From Boseongicola aestuarii (GTDB taxonomy: Bacteria; Pseudomonadota; Alphaproteobacteria; Rhodobacterales; Rhodobacteraceae), in contig NZ_FXXQ01000011.1 in the NCBI RefSeq assembly GCF_900184815.1, positions 1 through 64,000 of the forward strand: a stretch of 64,000 bases of DNA, written 5' to 3'. Shown piece after piece: positions 14,730 to 24,096 of this stretch (position 1 is its first letter; each line of letters opens with the position of its first letter). The notes beneath the pieces are model-generated. The model worked only from the letters and a program-made list of their open reading frames with translations, was not told the origin of the DNA and did not search any database. The position numbers and the translations under genes were made by a program.

Positions 14730-17651
14730 TCAGTTGTCTTTCTTCGTGAGCCCCATGAGCGCTGCGGCAAAGGGGTTGTCAGGATCGATGGCTTTTTCCT
14801 TGCGCGGTGGTCGTGCTTCGAATCTCCGGGGGCCGTCTGCGCCCGGTTTGCCGCGCGGCTTGCCTTTGCCTTTTGGTTTGCTACCCTGTTTGCCTTGTGG
14901 GCGTCCGCCTGAGCGCTGTTGATGGCGACCACGGTTTCCGGCCCAGACGAAGGTGTAGAAGACTTCCACGCGGTCCGCGTCAATTGCCGCGTCGGCGCTG
15001 GTGCCCACGGGAACTTCGGTATCTGCGGTTTCCGGTGGAGGCGCGCCTTCGACCTCGGCTTCTTCTCTTGTATCGGCCGATTGCTGTGTCTCGTCGATCG
15101 GCGCGCGACCTTCGTCAATCAGGTTTTCGGTACCTTCGGGGATGGACGCGTCCTGAGGCGTGGCAGGCGTTTCGGTGACCGTGCCGAGGGCATCGTCGTG
15201 TCTGTCCATCACGGGCGTGTCGGCTGCGTCGTCAGGTGCGGCCGCTTCTGGAACGACGGCATCAACGGGAGCCGGCTTTTCGCGTTCGCCGCGCGTGGCG
15301 GTATAGCCGAGGCCCGCCATGAGGTTGGCGAATTGCTCCAGCGTCATGCCGGTGATCGAGAGCATGTCGGGGTTGGCCTCAAAGCCGCCCCGGCTGTCTT
15401 CTTTACGCAGCATGTCGGCGAGGCGCTCCAGCATATCGATGCGGATCGAGCGGTCGCCCGCCTGTTTGTAGCCCGCCTTCAGCGCATGTTCGGCGGGTGT
15501 GCCGGCGGCTGTCGGGATCGTTACGAGGCCCGGGGGCGGGCTTTCGGGGAATTCGTCGAGGTTCTTCGAGAGCGCCCAGAGGACCAGCCGCAAGCGGGTC
15601 GGGGCCGGTTTCAACAGGAGCGGCATGAAGATAGTGAACTGACCGAAACGCACACCGTGTTTGCGCAGGACTGAGCGCGCATCCTGATCGAGGGCTTTTA
15701 CATCGTCGGCCACATCGCGACGATCAACCACGCCGAAGTTCTCGACCATGCGAAAGCCGAAACCGCGCGCCAGACCCGTGAGCGTTTCATCGCGCTGAAT
15801 ATTCATCAGCGGCTCAAAAAGGGCGGCGATCTTGCGGTCGATGAAGTGTTGCAGGCGGCGTTGGACTTTTTCGGCGACGTCTGTGCCGGCTTCGTCGTCG
15901 ACAAAGGCCTGCGCGCGCGGTTTCAAAGCGTCATCGCCGGCGACAAGTTTGCCGACAGCGTGCTCGCCCCACATGAGGCCACCTTGTTCGGTGAAGTCAA
16001 TTTCAGTGTCCGGCGCGTTATAGAAACGGTCGGCGCGCAGGTGAAACTCGGGTTGCAGCGCCTGAATGGCGGCGGCGCGCACAGTTTTGGCTTCGTCTCC
16101 GGTCGCAGAAGCGTCCTGATGGAAGCGGAACCCTTCGATACGGCCGATGAACTGATCCTCGACTGTGACTTCACCTTTATCGTTAACTTTGGCCACCAGG
16201 CCCTCCTTCTGTTTCAACCGGCGAAGCAAGACGGATGTCCGCCGGTCGACAAATCTTTGTGTGAGCGCCGTGTGAAGCGCATCTGACAGGCGGTCTTCTA
16301 CAGCGCGCGTGGCCTCGCGCCAATGACTTTCGTCACGGCACCATCCGCTGCGCTGTGCGACATAGGTCCATGTGCGGATATAAGCGAGGCGTTTTGACAG
16401 GGCGTCGATGTCGCCGTCGGTGCGGTCGATACGGTTGATTTTCCCGGTGAGCCATTCTTCCGAAACTTCGCCGTGTTCGTGCAGGAACCCGTAGATGGTT
16501 TCCAGCAAATGCGCATGCTCCTGGTGGCTGATACCGCGGAAGTCGGGGATGCGGCAGACGTCCCAGAGCAGTTTGACCGATGGCCCGTCACTGGCGCGGG
16601 CGCGGACTTCGGCGACTTCGGCGAGGGACTTCAGGGCCATGAGGTCGTCGGCTTCGCGGGCGCGGACCAGCCAGTCATCGCTGGCTGCCTGTTCCAGAGA
16701 AGCGATAAGACGGTCGATCGTGCCGAATTCCAACCTGGAATTGCGCCATTGCAGTTTCTTCATTGGCGTGAAGCTGTGGGACGTGATCGCCGCGACGACG
16801 TCGTCTTGCAGAGGCGGTGCCTCTCCGGTGACGCCGAAAGTTCCGGGGGTCATGTAGCGCCCTGCGCGGCCTGCGATCTGAGCAAGCTCGTTGGGTTGAA
16901 GCTGGCGCATGCGGCGGCCGTCGAATTTTCTCAGGCCCGAGAAGGCGACGTGCGTGATGTCCAGGTTCAGGCCCATGCCGATCGCGTCGGTGGCGACGAG
17001 GTAATCCACGTCTCCGTTCTGGTACATCTCGACCTGTGCATTACGCGTGCGTGGACTGAGAGCGCCCATAACGACGGCCGCGCCACCTTTCTGGCGGCGC
17101 AGAAGTTCGGCGATGGCATATACGTTATCGACGGAAAACCCAACGATGGCAGCGCGGGCGGGCATACGGCTGATCTTCTTCGAGCCAGTGTAAGTGAGAT
17201 CGGAGAACCTTTCGCGTCGAGTGAATTGCGCTTTCGGCTCGAGCGCCACAATGGCGCCACGCATTGTGTCTGATCCCATGAACAGGGTCTCATGCTGGCC
17301 GCGAGCGCGCAAAAGCCGATCGGTGAAGACATGACCGCGTTCGGGGTCGGCACAAAGCTGGATTTCGTCGACGGCGAGAAAATCGACGCCCATACCCTCG
17401 GGCATCGCTTCAACCGTGCAGACCCAGTATTGCGTGCGCTCGGGGACGATGCGTTCCTCACCCGTCACCAGTGCCACAACAGACGGGCCACGCAGTGCAA
17501 CGATGCGGTCATAGACCTCGCGAGCCAAAAGGCGGAGCGGCAGGCCGATAACGCCCGTGCGATGCGCAAGCATACGCTCGATCGCATAGTGCGTCTTGCC
17601 GGTGTTGGTGGGGCCGAGGACCGCGACAATGCGGCCTTGGGATTGAGACAT
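14730..17651 (-). CDS. Suv3-like ATP-dependent RNA/DNA helicase
   Basis: The product is 973 residues. Walker A is GPTNTGKTHYAIERM near residue 13, motif II is DEIQ, and motif VI is in QIAGRAGRY; the family is superfamily 2, closest in layout to mitochondrial SUV3, a helicase of the RNA degradosome. The core spans roughly the first 450 residues. The last ~200 are acidic and Ala/Pro/Thr-rich, then a basic Gly/Lys/Arg tract (RPQGKQGSKPKGKGKPRG), probably a disordered RNA-binding tail. ATG 17651 is chosen because Walker A then lies at the usual distance; a longer ORF adds 16 atypical residues. Confidence 0.9.
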   Translation of the reverse strand: MSQSQGRIVAVLGPTNTGKTHYAIERMLAHRTGVIGLPLRLLAREVYDRIVALRGPSVVALVTGEERIVPERTQYWVCTVEAMPEGMGVDFLAVDEIQLCADPERGHVFTDRLLRARGQHETLFMGSDTMRGAIVALEPKAQFTRRERFSDLTYTGSKKISRMPARAAIVGFSVDNVYAIAELLRRQKGGAAVVMGALSPRTRNAQVEMYQNGDVDYLVATDAIGMGLNLDITHVAFSGLRKFDGRRMRQLQPNELAQIAGRAGRYMTPGTFGVTGEAPPLQDDVVAAITSHSFTPMKKLQWRNSRLEFGTIDRLIASLEQAASDDWLVRAREADDLMALKSLAEVAEVRARASDGPSVKLLWDVCRIPDFRGISHQEHAHLLETIYGFLHEHGEVSEEWLTGKINRIDRTDGDIDALSKRLAYIRTWTYVAQRSGWCRDESHWREATRAVEDRLSDALHTALTQRFVDRRTSVLLRRLKQKEGLVAKVNDKGEVTVEDQFIGRIEGFRFHQDASATGDEAKTVRAAAIQALQPEFHLRADRFYNAPDTEIDFTEQGGLMWGEHAVGKLVAGDDALKPRAQAFVDDEAGTDVAEKVQRRLQHFIDRKIAALFEPLMNIQRDETLTGLARGFGFRMVENFGVVDRRDVADDVKALDQDARSVLRKHGVRFGQFTIFMPLLLKPAPTRLRLVLWALSKNLDEFPESPPPGLVTIPTAAGTPAEHALKAGYKQAGDRSIRIDMLERLADMLRKEDSRGGFEANPDMLSITGMTLEQFANLMAGLGYTATRGEREKPAPVDAVVPEAAAPDDAADTPVMDRHDDALGTVTETPATPQDASIPEGTENLIDEGRAPIDETQQSADTREEAEVEGAPPPETADTEVPVGTSADAAIDADRVEVFYTFVWAGNRGRHQQRSGGRPQGKQGSKPKGKGKPRGKPGADGPRRFEARPPRKEKAIDPDNPFAAALMGLTKKDN

Positions 17652-17845
17652 AAGAAAGATTCTCGGGAAATTCGGGTTTGGAGGGTTAAAGCTGATCAAT
17701 CCCCTTGGGGCAAGCGCGTCTGTTTACCAATCACAAACAATAAAGTTTACTAAACGTTAACCAAGTCCAATTTGGGCCCGATTCGTAGGCTAAGGTGCAA
17801 GGGTAGTAAGCATATTGTTGTGTAACCAGTTGAGTGAATTGCCTT

Positions 17846-18067
17846 ATGACATGTGGATTCCGGCACTGTAAGGGAAAGCATGAATGTCTTTTGAAAGACA
17901 CATCGCCCTGCCCCGAATATGAATGTTCTCAAACCTTGATGGAAGTTGGCCGCACGCGCAGTCGGATGACGTCTTATTCCCGAAAAGGGTTTGTTGACGT
18001 GGACGCGCTTGTTGGCGTCGATGCAGGCGTGATGGCCCGCAAACAGTCCCGCCAAACCGTCTTTTAG
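17846..18067 (+). CDS. Possible small Cys-rich ORF in an otherwise empty 420-bp gap
   Basis: Between the helicase start and the TlpA stop there is no recognised gene. One plus-strand ORF could encode about 73 residues, beginning MTCGFRHCKGKHECL, with Cys pairs suggestive of metal binding but no known pattern. No SD precedes the ATG and the overlapping reverse frame is also open, so it may be chance. The left part (17700-17770) is AT-rich and probably carries the helicase promoter. Confidence 0.22.
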   Translation: MTCGFRHCKGKHECLLKDTSPCPEYECSQTLMEVGRTRSRMTSYSRKGFVDVDALVGVDAGVMARKQSRQTVF

Positions 18068-18073
18068 CACCTG

Positions 18074-18631
18074 TTAGCCGTCAGTAGCCGGCAGGATTGC
18101 TTCCAGAACTGCGTATGCGCTTTCGCTGTTCCACTCGGCGTCACCGCGCATACGTGCGATCTCGCGGCCTTCGGGATCAAGGATCAGGGTGATCGGAAGG
18201 CCCAGAACACCCATGTCGCGGGCTAGGCTTGAGCGTGGGTCAAGGTACTTCGGCAGGTTATTAACGCCGATCTCCTCAAAGAAACGGTCAATCGCGACCT
18301 GGAGGTTGCGGCCCGTGGCGATTGTCACGACTTCAAACGTATCGCCGCCGAGATTTGTCTGAAGTTCCGACAGCATCGGCATTTCCTTGCGGCACGGCGC
18401 GCACCAGGTCGCCCAGAAGTTGACCAGCACATATTTGCCCTCAAAATCAGCCAGCGTGTATTCGCCACCGGACGGATCGGTGAAGCTGTTGGTCGACACC
18501 GGCGTCGGGTCGGAGAAGATCAGTTTCTTCATCGTGCCTTCACGGGCCGCTTCTGCCGCCGCAATATCCGCGTGAGCGGTGTTTGCACCAAGGACAAGGG
18601 CCGTGTACAGGACGGCAGAGAGTAAACGCAT
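18074..18631 (-). CDS. TlpA-like periplasmic thiol-disulfide oxidoreductase
   Basis: The product is 185 residues. An N-terminal signal peptide ([21 protein letters not shown]) is followed by a thioredoxin fold with active-site WCAPC (Cys77 and Cys80) and the cis-Pro loop GLPITLILD. Such proteins reduce disulfides of periplasmic partners such as apocytochromes or copper chaperones. ATG 18631 has a GGAGGG SD; upstream in-frame starts run into divergent argH. Only 25 bp separate the two start codons, so the promoters must overlap the opposite genes or be very compact. Confidence 0.92.
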   Translation of the reverse strand: MRLLSAVLYTALVLGANTAHADIAAAEAAREGTMKKLIFSDPTPVSTNSFTDPSGGEYTLADFEGKYVLVNFWATWCAPCRKEMPMLSELQTNLGGDTFEVVTIATGRNLQVAIDRFFEEIGVNNLPKYLDPRSSLARDMGVLGLPITLILDPEGREIARMRGDAEWNSESAYAVLEAILPATDG

Positions 18632-18656
18632 GGGTCCCTCCGAAGGACAATTACCG

Positions 18657-20045
18657 ATGACCGACAACGCAAATTCAATGTGGGGCGGCCGCTTTGCCGC
18701 CGGACCGGACGCGATTATGGAGGCGATCAATGCCTCAATCGGGTTCGACAGACGACTGGCCGCGCAAGACATTGAAGGTTCGCGCGCCCATGCCGCCATG
18801 CTGGCGTCCACGGGCATCATTGAACCTAGCGACGCCGAGGCGATCCGGGAAGGTCTCCTCACGGTGTTGTCAGAGATTGAAACGGGGACGTTTCAGTTTT
18901 CGACCGCTTTGGAAGACATTCATATGAATGTCGAAGCGCGGCTGAAGGATTTGATCGGCGAGCCCGCCGGGCGACTGCACACGGGACGGAGCCGGAACGA
19001 TCAGGTGGCCCTCGATTTCCGCATGTGGGTGCGCGATCAGTGCGATGCGGCGATTGTCGGGATTGAGGCTTTGCAAAAGGCGCTGTTGGTGCAGGCCGAG
19101 GCCGGTGCCGACTGGGTGATGCCGGGTTTCACGCATTTGCAGACGGCGCAGCCGGTGACATGGGGACATCACATGATGGCTTACGTCGAGATGCTGGGCC
19201 GGGATGCCTCAAGATTTGCCGATGCGCGGGCCAGGATGAACGAATCGCCTTTGGGCGCAGCTGCGTTGGCGGGAACGTCTTTTCCGATTGATCGTGAAAT
19301 GACGGCAACGGCGCTGGGCTTTGACCGGCCTGCGGCGAATTCGCTGGATGCGGTGGCGGACCGGGATTTTGCCTTGGAGTTTCTGTCGGCCTCGACGATT
19401 TGCGCGATGCACCTCAGCCGGTTTGCCGAGGAATTGGTGATATGGTCGTCAGCTCAGTTCCGGTTTGTCACGATGTCGGACCGGTTTTCGACCGGTTCCA
19501 GCATCATGCCGCAAAAGAAGAACCCGGATGCCGCTGAACTGGTGCGCGCCAAGATCGGGCGGATCATGGGCGCGACGGTGGGTCTGTTCACTGTGATGAA
19601 GGGGTTACCACTGACCTATTCCAAGGACATGCAGGAAGACAAAGAGCAGGTCTTTGATGCCGCTGACAGTCTGATGCTGGCCTTGGCCGCAATGGAGGGC
19701 ATGGTCGGCGATATAACTGCGAATGTTGACCCATTGCGCGCCGCCGCCGCGAGCGGGTTTTCGACGGCGACTGATCTTGCTGACTGGCTGGTGCGCGAGG
19801 CGGGTTTGCCGTTTCGGGATGCGCATCATGTGACGGGGCGTCTGGTGGCTCTGGCCGAAGCAGAAGGCTGTGATTTGCCGGATCTAACCCTTGATCAGAT
19901 GAAATCCGCGCACGGCGCGATCACATCAAGCGTGTTTGACGTGCTTGGCGTGGACAATTCGGTGGCAAGTCGCACATCCTATGGCGGAACCGCGCCCGAT
20001 CAGGTGCGCGCACAAATCAAACGCTGGAAGGAACGTCTTGCATGA
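18657..20045 (+). CDS. argH: Argininosuccinate lyase
   Basis: The product is 462 residues. It catalyses the last step of arginine synthesis, argininosuccinate to arginine plus fumarate. The family begins [11 protein letters not shown] as here, [11 protein letters not shown] is in the substrate loop, and the fumarase/aspartase signature [18 protein letters not shown] lies near residue 280. ATG 18657 has GAAGGA upstream and is the only start consistent with the family N-terminus. The stop overlaps the ATG of a tiny lipoprotein gene (ATGA), beginning a chain of translationally coupled small genes. Confidence 0.97.
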   Translation: MTDNANSMWGGRFAAGPDAIMEAINASIGFDRRLAAQDIEGSRAHAAMLASTGIIEPSDAEAIREGLLTVLSEIETGTFQFSTALEDIHMNVEARLKDLIGEPAGRLHTGRSRNDQVALDFRMWVRDQCDAAIVGIEALQKALLVQAEAGADWVMPGFTHLQTAQPVTWGHHMMAYVEMLGRDASRFADARARMNESPLGAAALAGTSFPIDREMTATALGFDRPAANSLDAVADRDFALEFLSASTICAMHLSRFAEELVIWSSAQFRFVTMSDRFSTGSSIMPQKKNPDAAELVRAKIGRIMGATVGLFTVMKGLPLTYSKDMQEDKEQVFDAADSLMLALAAMEGMVGDITANVDPLRAAAASGFSTATDLADWLVREAGLPFRDAHHVTGRLVALAEAEGCDLPDLTLDQMKSAHGAITSSVFDVLGVDNSVASRTSYGGTAPDQVRAQIKRWKERLA

Positions 20046-20197
20046 AGAAAATCACCCTTTTGATCGCTTTTCTTGGAATGGCGGCTTGTGAGAACCCCCA
20101 GCTTGGAATTGGCGCTACCTTTGGCAGCGGCGGCGTCAGCGTCACGCCTTCGGTGTCCGGCAACGTCGGCGGCGCGCGGGTCGAGGTCAGCGGATGA
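20042..20197 (+). CDS. Tiny lipoprotein 1
   Basis: The product is 51 residues. It starts in an ATGA overlap with argH. The sequence has a Lys-rich n-region, a hydrophobic core and a lipobox GMAAC (Cys16), so it is predicted to be a lipid-anchored outer- or inner-membrane protein. The mature part is only about 36 residues, Gly/Ser/Val-rich with alternating hydrophobics ([20 protein letters not shown]), which would suit a short beta-strand region. No family recognised. Its stop overlaps the next lipoprotein start (ATGA). Small lipoproteins after argH are common in proteobacteria; this looks like that position. Confidence 0.7.
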   Translation: MKKITLLIAFLGMAACENPQLGIGATFGSGGVSVTPSVSGNVGGARVEVSG

Positions 20198-20322
20198 GAG
20201 CGCTTCTGGCGCTTGCGTTTCTGGCACTGGCGGCTTGCGGTGCCGATGGTGCGCCTGAACCGGTGCCGGGCGGCATCACTGTAAGTGGCGAGGCGAGAAT
20301 CGGCGTCAGGGGTTCGCTTTGA
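20194..20322 (+). CDS. Tiny lipoprotein 2
   Basis: The product is 42 residues, starting in an ATGA overlap with lipoprotein 1. [15 protein letters not shown] is a complete lipoprotein signal with lipobox (Cys15). The mature part is about 28 residues and ends in a pattern (GGITVSGEARIGVRGSL) like that of its neighbour, so the two may be diverged copies. The stop TGA overlaps the ATG of the DUF2834 gene (TGATG). Confidence 0.65.
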   Translation: MRALLALAFLALAACGADGAPEPVPGGITVSGEARIGVRGSL

Positions 20323-20639
20323 TGTCGCCGCTTCGAATGGTTTATCTGGCGCTGGCGATCTGGGGTGCGATACATCCCATGTACTATTTCGTGACCTATA
20401 TGCGCGAGACCGGGACGGGTCTGGGTGGTCTGATTGACGCTTGGTATGTGAATGCCTCAACGCATGGCTTGGTCTGGGATCTGACGATTGCGGCGATAAC
20501 CTTGACGGTGTGGATCATTGCCGAGACCATTGTGCGCAAGAACTGGCTTGGTCTTGTCGCGATCCCGGCGACTTTTTGCATTGGCGTCAGCTGCGGGCTG
20601 CCGCTGTATCTGTTCCTGCGCACGCGTAACCCGGAGTAA
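20322..20639 (+). CDS. DUF2834-type small membrane protein
   Basis: The product is 105 residues with three hydrophobic helices: about 7-24 (VYLALAIWGAIHPMYYFV), 51-70 and 75-95. The N-terminal pattern RxVYLxLAxxGxxxPxxYF fits DUF2834, a family of small inner-membrane proteins of unknown function. It is translationally coupled by a TGATG overlap to lipoprotein 2, and the RNase D gene follows 7 bp later, so argH through rnd is probably one transcript. Confidence 0.75.
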   Translation: MSPLRMVYLALAIWGAIHPMYYFVTYMRETGTGLGGLIDAWYVNASTHGLVWDLTIAAITLTVWIIAETIVRKNWLGLVAIPATFCIGVSCGLPLYLFLRTRNPE

Positions 20640-20646
20640 CGGCATT

Positions 20647-21258
20647 ATGAAGAACACATTGTATCAGGGCGATTTGCCGGATGATCTGGACCTTGGCGAC
20701 ATGGTAGCGATCGACTGCGAGACGATGGGGCTGAACCCGCATCGCGACCGGCTGTGTCTGGTGCAATTGTCGGGTGGTGACGGGAATGCGCATCTGGTGC
20801 AGATCGCCAAGGGGCAGACGCGCGCGCCCAATCTTGAGCGGCTTTTGACCGATCCGAAGGTGTTGAAGCTGTTTCATTTCGGACGCTTCGATATTGCCGC
20901 GATGTATCATGCGTTTGGCGCGCTGACGGCGCCGGTCTATTGTACCAAGATCGCCTCGAAACTGGTGCGGACTTATACAGACCGGCACGGGTTGAAGAAC
21001 CTTCTCGATGAATTGTTGAGTGTCGATATCTCGAAATTGCAGCAGATGAGCGACTGGGGTGCGGCCGATTTGAGCGAGGCTCAGTTGGCCTATGCTGCGT
21101 CGGATGTTTTGTACCTGCACGGGTTGCGCGACAAGCTGAACGAACGGCTTGAACGGGAAGGTCGGATGGATTTGGCCGAGGCTGCTTTCGCGTTTTTGCC
21201 GACGCGCGCGCGGCTAGATCTGGCGGGTTGGCCCGAGATCGATATTTTTTCGCATTAG
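20647..21258 (+). CDS. rnd: Ribonuclease D (short form)
   Basis: The product is 203 residues. The DEDDy exonuclease motifs are present: Asp23 and Glu25 in AIDCETMGL, the FHFGRFDIAA motif, and YAASDVLYL with the Tyr-x3-Asp pair. It trims 3' ends of tRNA precursors and structured RNAs. E. coli RNase D is about 375 residues with two HRDC domains; this protein holds only the nuclease domain, which is the usual short alphaproteobacterial form. ATG 20647 is chosen since it directly follows the DUF2834 stop; a longer frame would overlap that gene. Confidence 0.92.
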   Translation: MKNTLYQGDLPDDLDLGDMVAIDCETMGLNPHRDRLCLVQLSGGDGNAHLVQIAKGQTRAPNLERLLTDPKVLKLFHFGRFDIAAMYHAFGALTAPVYCTKIASKLVRTYTDRHGLKNLLDELLSVDISKLQQMSDWGAADLSEAQLAYAASDVLYLHGLRDKLNERLEREGRMDLAEAAFAFLPTRARLDLAGWPEIDIFSH

Positions 21259-21330
21259 GGGCTTTCAGCCCCCGGTCCGCTGACGCGGCCCTCCCCCGGT
21301 GGTTTTTTGGACCCAAAAAACAGTAAGAAT
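21258..21330 (+). repeat. Dispersed intergenic element, copy D
   Basis: It begins with the hairpin GGGGC-TTTCA-GCCCC (21258-21272), then CTCCCCCGG, then GGTTTTTTGGACCCAAAAAA with an inverted T-run/A-run. The order matches copy C on the opposite strand. It may also end the rnd transcript. Confidence 0.6.
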
Positions 21331-21389
21331 CGGCGGGAAGATGAGCATCGGGGCACTTGCCGGTTTCGGAGGGGTTCGGGCGGGCCTAT

Positions 21390-22007
21390 ATGAGCAGGAC
21401 GATGGCTTCTGTTGATAACGCATATTCAAGGCTGGTGCTTTGGCTGAAGGTGGCTCTGCCGCTTGTGGCGCTGGCGATATTGTCGACGTTGTTTCTGGTG
21501 GCAGAGACGCTCGATCCGGAATCTGCAATCCCCTATGCGGACGTGGACGTGGATCAGATTCTGCGCGATCAGGGGATTACGACGCCTTCCTTTGGAGGAG
21601 TGACGTCGGATGGGGCGGCGGTGTCCTTGCGGGCGGCCGCGCTGCGACCGGGCGAAAGCCTGCGCGACGAGCTGATCGCGACCGCGCTTGAGGCGACAAT
21701 TGTTCTGCCCGGCGGCACAACGATCCGCATCTCCAGCCCCAAGGGTACGATAGATATGGCCGCAGACGTCGCGCTCTTGCAGGGCGGGGCGCGATTTGAA
21801 AGTTCGATCGGATATACCATCGAAAGTGCGGATATCGTGACCCGTTACACCGAGGTGCGCGTGACGACCGGTGGCACGGTGACCGCAACTGGTCCCGGTG
21901 GGCTGATTACTGCCGGGACGATGGGACTGGAACGTGATCCCGACACCGAAGCCTATGTTCTTGTTTTCAAGGACGGCGTTCGCCTGATATACGACCCGCA
22001 ACCTTGA
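21390..22007 (+). CDS. lptC: LPS export periplasmic protein LptC
   Basis: The product is about 205 residues. One N-terminal transmembrane helix (LVLWLKVALPLVALAILSTL) is followed by a beta-strand-rich periplasmic domain, as in LptC, which receives LPS from LptB2FG and passes it to LptA. Sequence identity within the family is low; the assignment rests on topology, length and position directly before lptA and lptB. The start is ambiguous between ATG 21390 and ATG 21402, the latter with GCAGGA just ahead. Confidence 0.85.
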   Translation: MSRTMASVDNAYSRLVLWLKVALPLVALAILSTLFLVAETLDPESAIPYADVDVDQILRDQGITTPSFGGVTSDGAAVSLRAAALRPGESLRDELIATALEATIVLPGGTTIRISSPKGTIDMAADVALLQGGARFESSIGYTIESADIVTRYTEVRVTTGGTVTATGPGGLITAGTMGLERDPDTEAYVLVFKDGVRLIYDPQP

Positions 22008-22020
22008 GGAGCCGCCGCGC

Positions 22021-22518
22021 GTGACCCGTTTTCTGATCGTTCTCATCTTTGCCGTCGGCTTTCCTGCTGTCTTGATGGCGCAAGGCACTTCACTGGCAAT
22101 CGGAAGTGGCGCCTTTGACGGCGGCCAGCCCGTGGAAGTGTCAGCGGATGCGCTGAGTGTGGATCAGGCCAGTGGGGCAGCGACTTTCGAAGGTAACGTC
22201 CTGGTGGTTCAGGGGGATGTGCGGCTGTCTGCAGGTCAGGTCGTTGTGCTTTACGCCTCGGATGATGCAGGAAGTCCCAGTGGTATTGCCCGTCTCTTAG
22301 CTTCGGGCGGCGTGACGTTCGTCACTCCGACAGACGCCGTGGAGGCCGTGACCGCCGAGTATTCGATAGCTGACAGCACGGTGACGCTGACCGGTGACGT
22401 GCTTTTGACCCAAGGCGCCACGGCCATTTCCGGCGAGCGTCTGGTAATCGATCTGAACTCTGGCAGTGGCCGGATGGAGGGCCGGGTGCGCACGATCATC
22501 GGCGGGAGCAACAACTGA
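22021..22518 (+). CDS. lptA: LPS transport periplasmic protein LptA
   Basis: The product is 165 residues with a GTG start at 22021 after GAGGAG. The signal peptide ends at LMAQG. The mature protein is an OstA/LptA beta-jellyroll with the repeat hallmark VEVSADALSVDQASGAATFE followed by GNVLV. It polymerises to form the periplasmic bridge for LPS. Its stop overlaps the lptB start (TGATG), indicating coupling. Confidence 0.92.
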   Translation: MTRFLIVLIFAVGFPAVLMAQGTSLAIGSGAFDGGQPVEVSADALSVDQASGAATFEGNVLVVQGDVRLSAGQVVVLYASDDAGSPSGIARLLASGGVTFVTPTDAVEAVTAEYSIADSTVTLTGDVLLTQGATAISGERLVIDLNSGSGRMEGRVRTIIGGSNN

Positions 22519-23273
22519 TGGCGCCGGAACTGACCGTCGCACAGGGTGATCAGGGGCTGAAAATCCGCAATCTGCGCAAGGCCTATCGCAAACGCGTGGT
22601 CATTCGCGACGTCAGTCTGGATCTCAATCGCGGCGAAGTCGTCGCGCTGTTGGGGCCGAACGGCTCGGGGAAGACGACGTGTTTCTATTCGATCGCGGGT
22701 CTGGTGATGCCCGATGGCGGACAGGTCCTGATTGATGGTCATGACGTGTCGACCTATCCGATGTATCGTCGCGCGAAGCTGGGCATCGGCTATTTGCCGC
22801 AGGAACGCTCGATTTTTCAAGGACTTAACGTAGAGGATAATATCCTAGCCATCCTTGAGATCGTCGAAAAGGATCGTACCAAACGGCGAGAGCGACTGGA
22901 CGAACTTTTGAATGAATTCTCGATAGCCCATCTGCGCCGCACTCCGTCCGTGGCCCTGTCGGGCGGTGAGCGGCGGCGATGCGAAATCGCGCGCTGTCTG
23001 GCTGCGAACCCAAAGTATCTTTTGCTGGACGAGCCATTCCCGGGTATCGATCCTATTGCCGTCGGAGATATTCGCGATCTTGTCATGGACCTTAAGAAGC
23101 GCGGGATCGGCGTCCTTATCACCGACCACAACGTTCGCGAGACGCTTGAAATCGTTGATCGCGCCTACATTCTGCACGACGGCGGTGTTTTGATGAGCGG
23201 CACCGCGGAAGAGGTCGTAGCGGACGAAAAGGTCAAGCGCGTTTATCTTGGCGACAGCTTTCGAATTGTCTGA
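22518..23273 (+). CDS. lptB: LPS export ABC transporter ATPase LptB
   Basis: The product is 251 residues. Walker A is GPNGSGKTTCFYSI, signature LSGGERRR, Walker B LLLDEPFPGIDP, and the H-loop is in LITDHNVRETLEI. The DEPFAGIDPIAV-like stretch and the C-terminal AEEVVADEKVKRVYLGDSF are characteristic of LptB. It powers extraction of LPS from the inner membrane with LptF/LptG, whose genes are not in the window. Last gene of the tightly coupled lptC-lptA-lptB set. Confidence 0.97.
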   Translation: MAPELTVAQGDQGLKIRNLRKAYRKRVVIRDVSLDLNRGEVVALLGPNGSGKTTCFYSIAGLVMPDGGQVLIDGHDVSTYPMYRRAKLGIGYLPQERSIFQGLNVEDNILAILEIVEKDRTKRRERLDELLNEFSIAHLRRTPSVALSGGERRRCEIARCLAANPKYLLLDEPFPGIDPIAVGDIRDLVMDLKKRGIGVLITDHNVRETLEIVDRAYILHDGGVLMSGTAEEVVADEKVKRVYLGDSFRIV

Positions 23274-23474
23274 AACAGGCAATCCGCCCATTGACACCAC
23301 CCGTGGATTTATCGCCAAATGGGGGTAATGACGGACCAACTGTCCCTGACCGACTGCCCCAGAAAATCGCCGAAAGCGCGGTTGGCTCTCGGTTATCCTC
23401 CAGCCATTAACAACCTGTTTAAGTCCCTGTTCTAGGGTCTTAATCGACTATTAACTGCCCAAAGGGAGACCCAT

Positions 23475-24044
23475 ATGCGTTATCAGATCACGGGCAAGCA
23501 GATCGACATCGGTGAGGCCCTTCAAACCCATGTGAAGGACAATCTGGCCGAGGTTTTTGAGAAGTATGCAGGTCGTCCAACCGATGCGATGGTCGTATTT
23601 TCACGCGACGCCCACGAGTTTGTCTGCGAAGCGACGGTGCATCTTTCGACTGGTCTGACGGCCCAGGCCAAGGCGCATGCTACTGAAATATATGCTTCTT
23701 TTGACGGTTGCTCCGAGAAAATGGAAAAGCAGCTCCGCCGATACAAGCGCAGGTTGAAAGATCATCACAAAGATCGCACGACTCCGGTTGAATTAATGCA
23801 AGGGTCCTCGTATATCCTCGCGGCATCGGATACGCCGGAAGAACTTGAGCCTGATACACTGCAGCCCATGATCATAGCTGAAATGGAAACGTCCATTCCG
23901 ACGTTGTCCGTTGGAGAAGCGGTGATGCAAATGGAAATCGCAGGGGCTCCGGTTCTGGTGTTCCGTAACGATAAACAAAAGACAGGCGTCAATATCGTAT
24001 ATCGGCGTGACGACGGGAACATCGGGTGGATTGACCCAAACTGA
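23475..24044 (+). CDS. hpf: Ribosome hibernation promoting factor, long form
   Basis: The product is 189 residues. The N-terminal domain (MRYQITGKQIDIGEALQTHV) is the HPF/YfiA ribosome-binding fold. The C-terminal domain (AVMQMEIAGAPVLVFRNDKQ to IGWIDPN) is the dimerisation module found only in long HPF, which joins two 70S particles into inactive 100S dimers in starvation. GGGAGA precedes the ATG. Gene order lptB-hpf-ptsN follows the common proteobacterial arrangement, but rpoN, usually between lptB and hpf, is absent here; the 201-bp gap has no coding remnant. Confidence 0.95.
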   Translation: MRYQITGKQIDIGEALQTHVKDNLAEVFEKYAGRPTDAMVVFSRDAHEFVCEATVHLSTGLTAQAKAHATEIYASFDGCSEKMEKQLRRYKRRLKDHHKDRTTPVELMQGSSYILAASDTPEELEPDTLQPMIIAEMETSIPTLSVGEAVMQMEIAGAPVLVFRNDKQKTGVNIVYRRDDGNIGWIDPN

Positions 24045-24096
24045 GTGAATAGCGTATGGGGCGGCGCCATTGGCAAAACCCTAGGAGAAATGTGCG

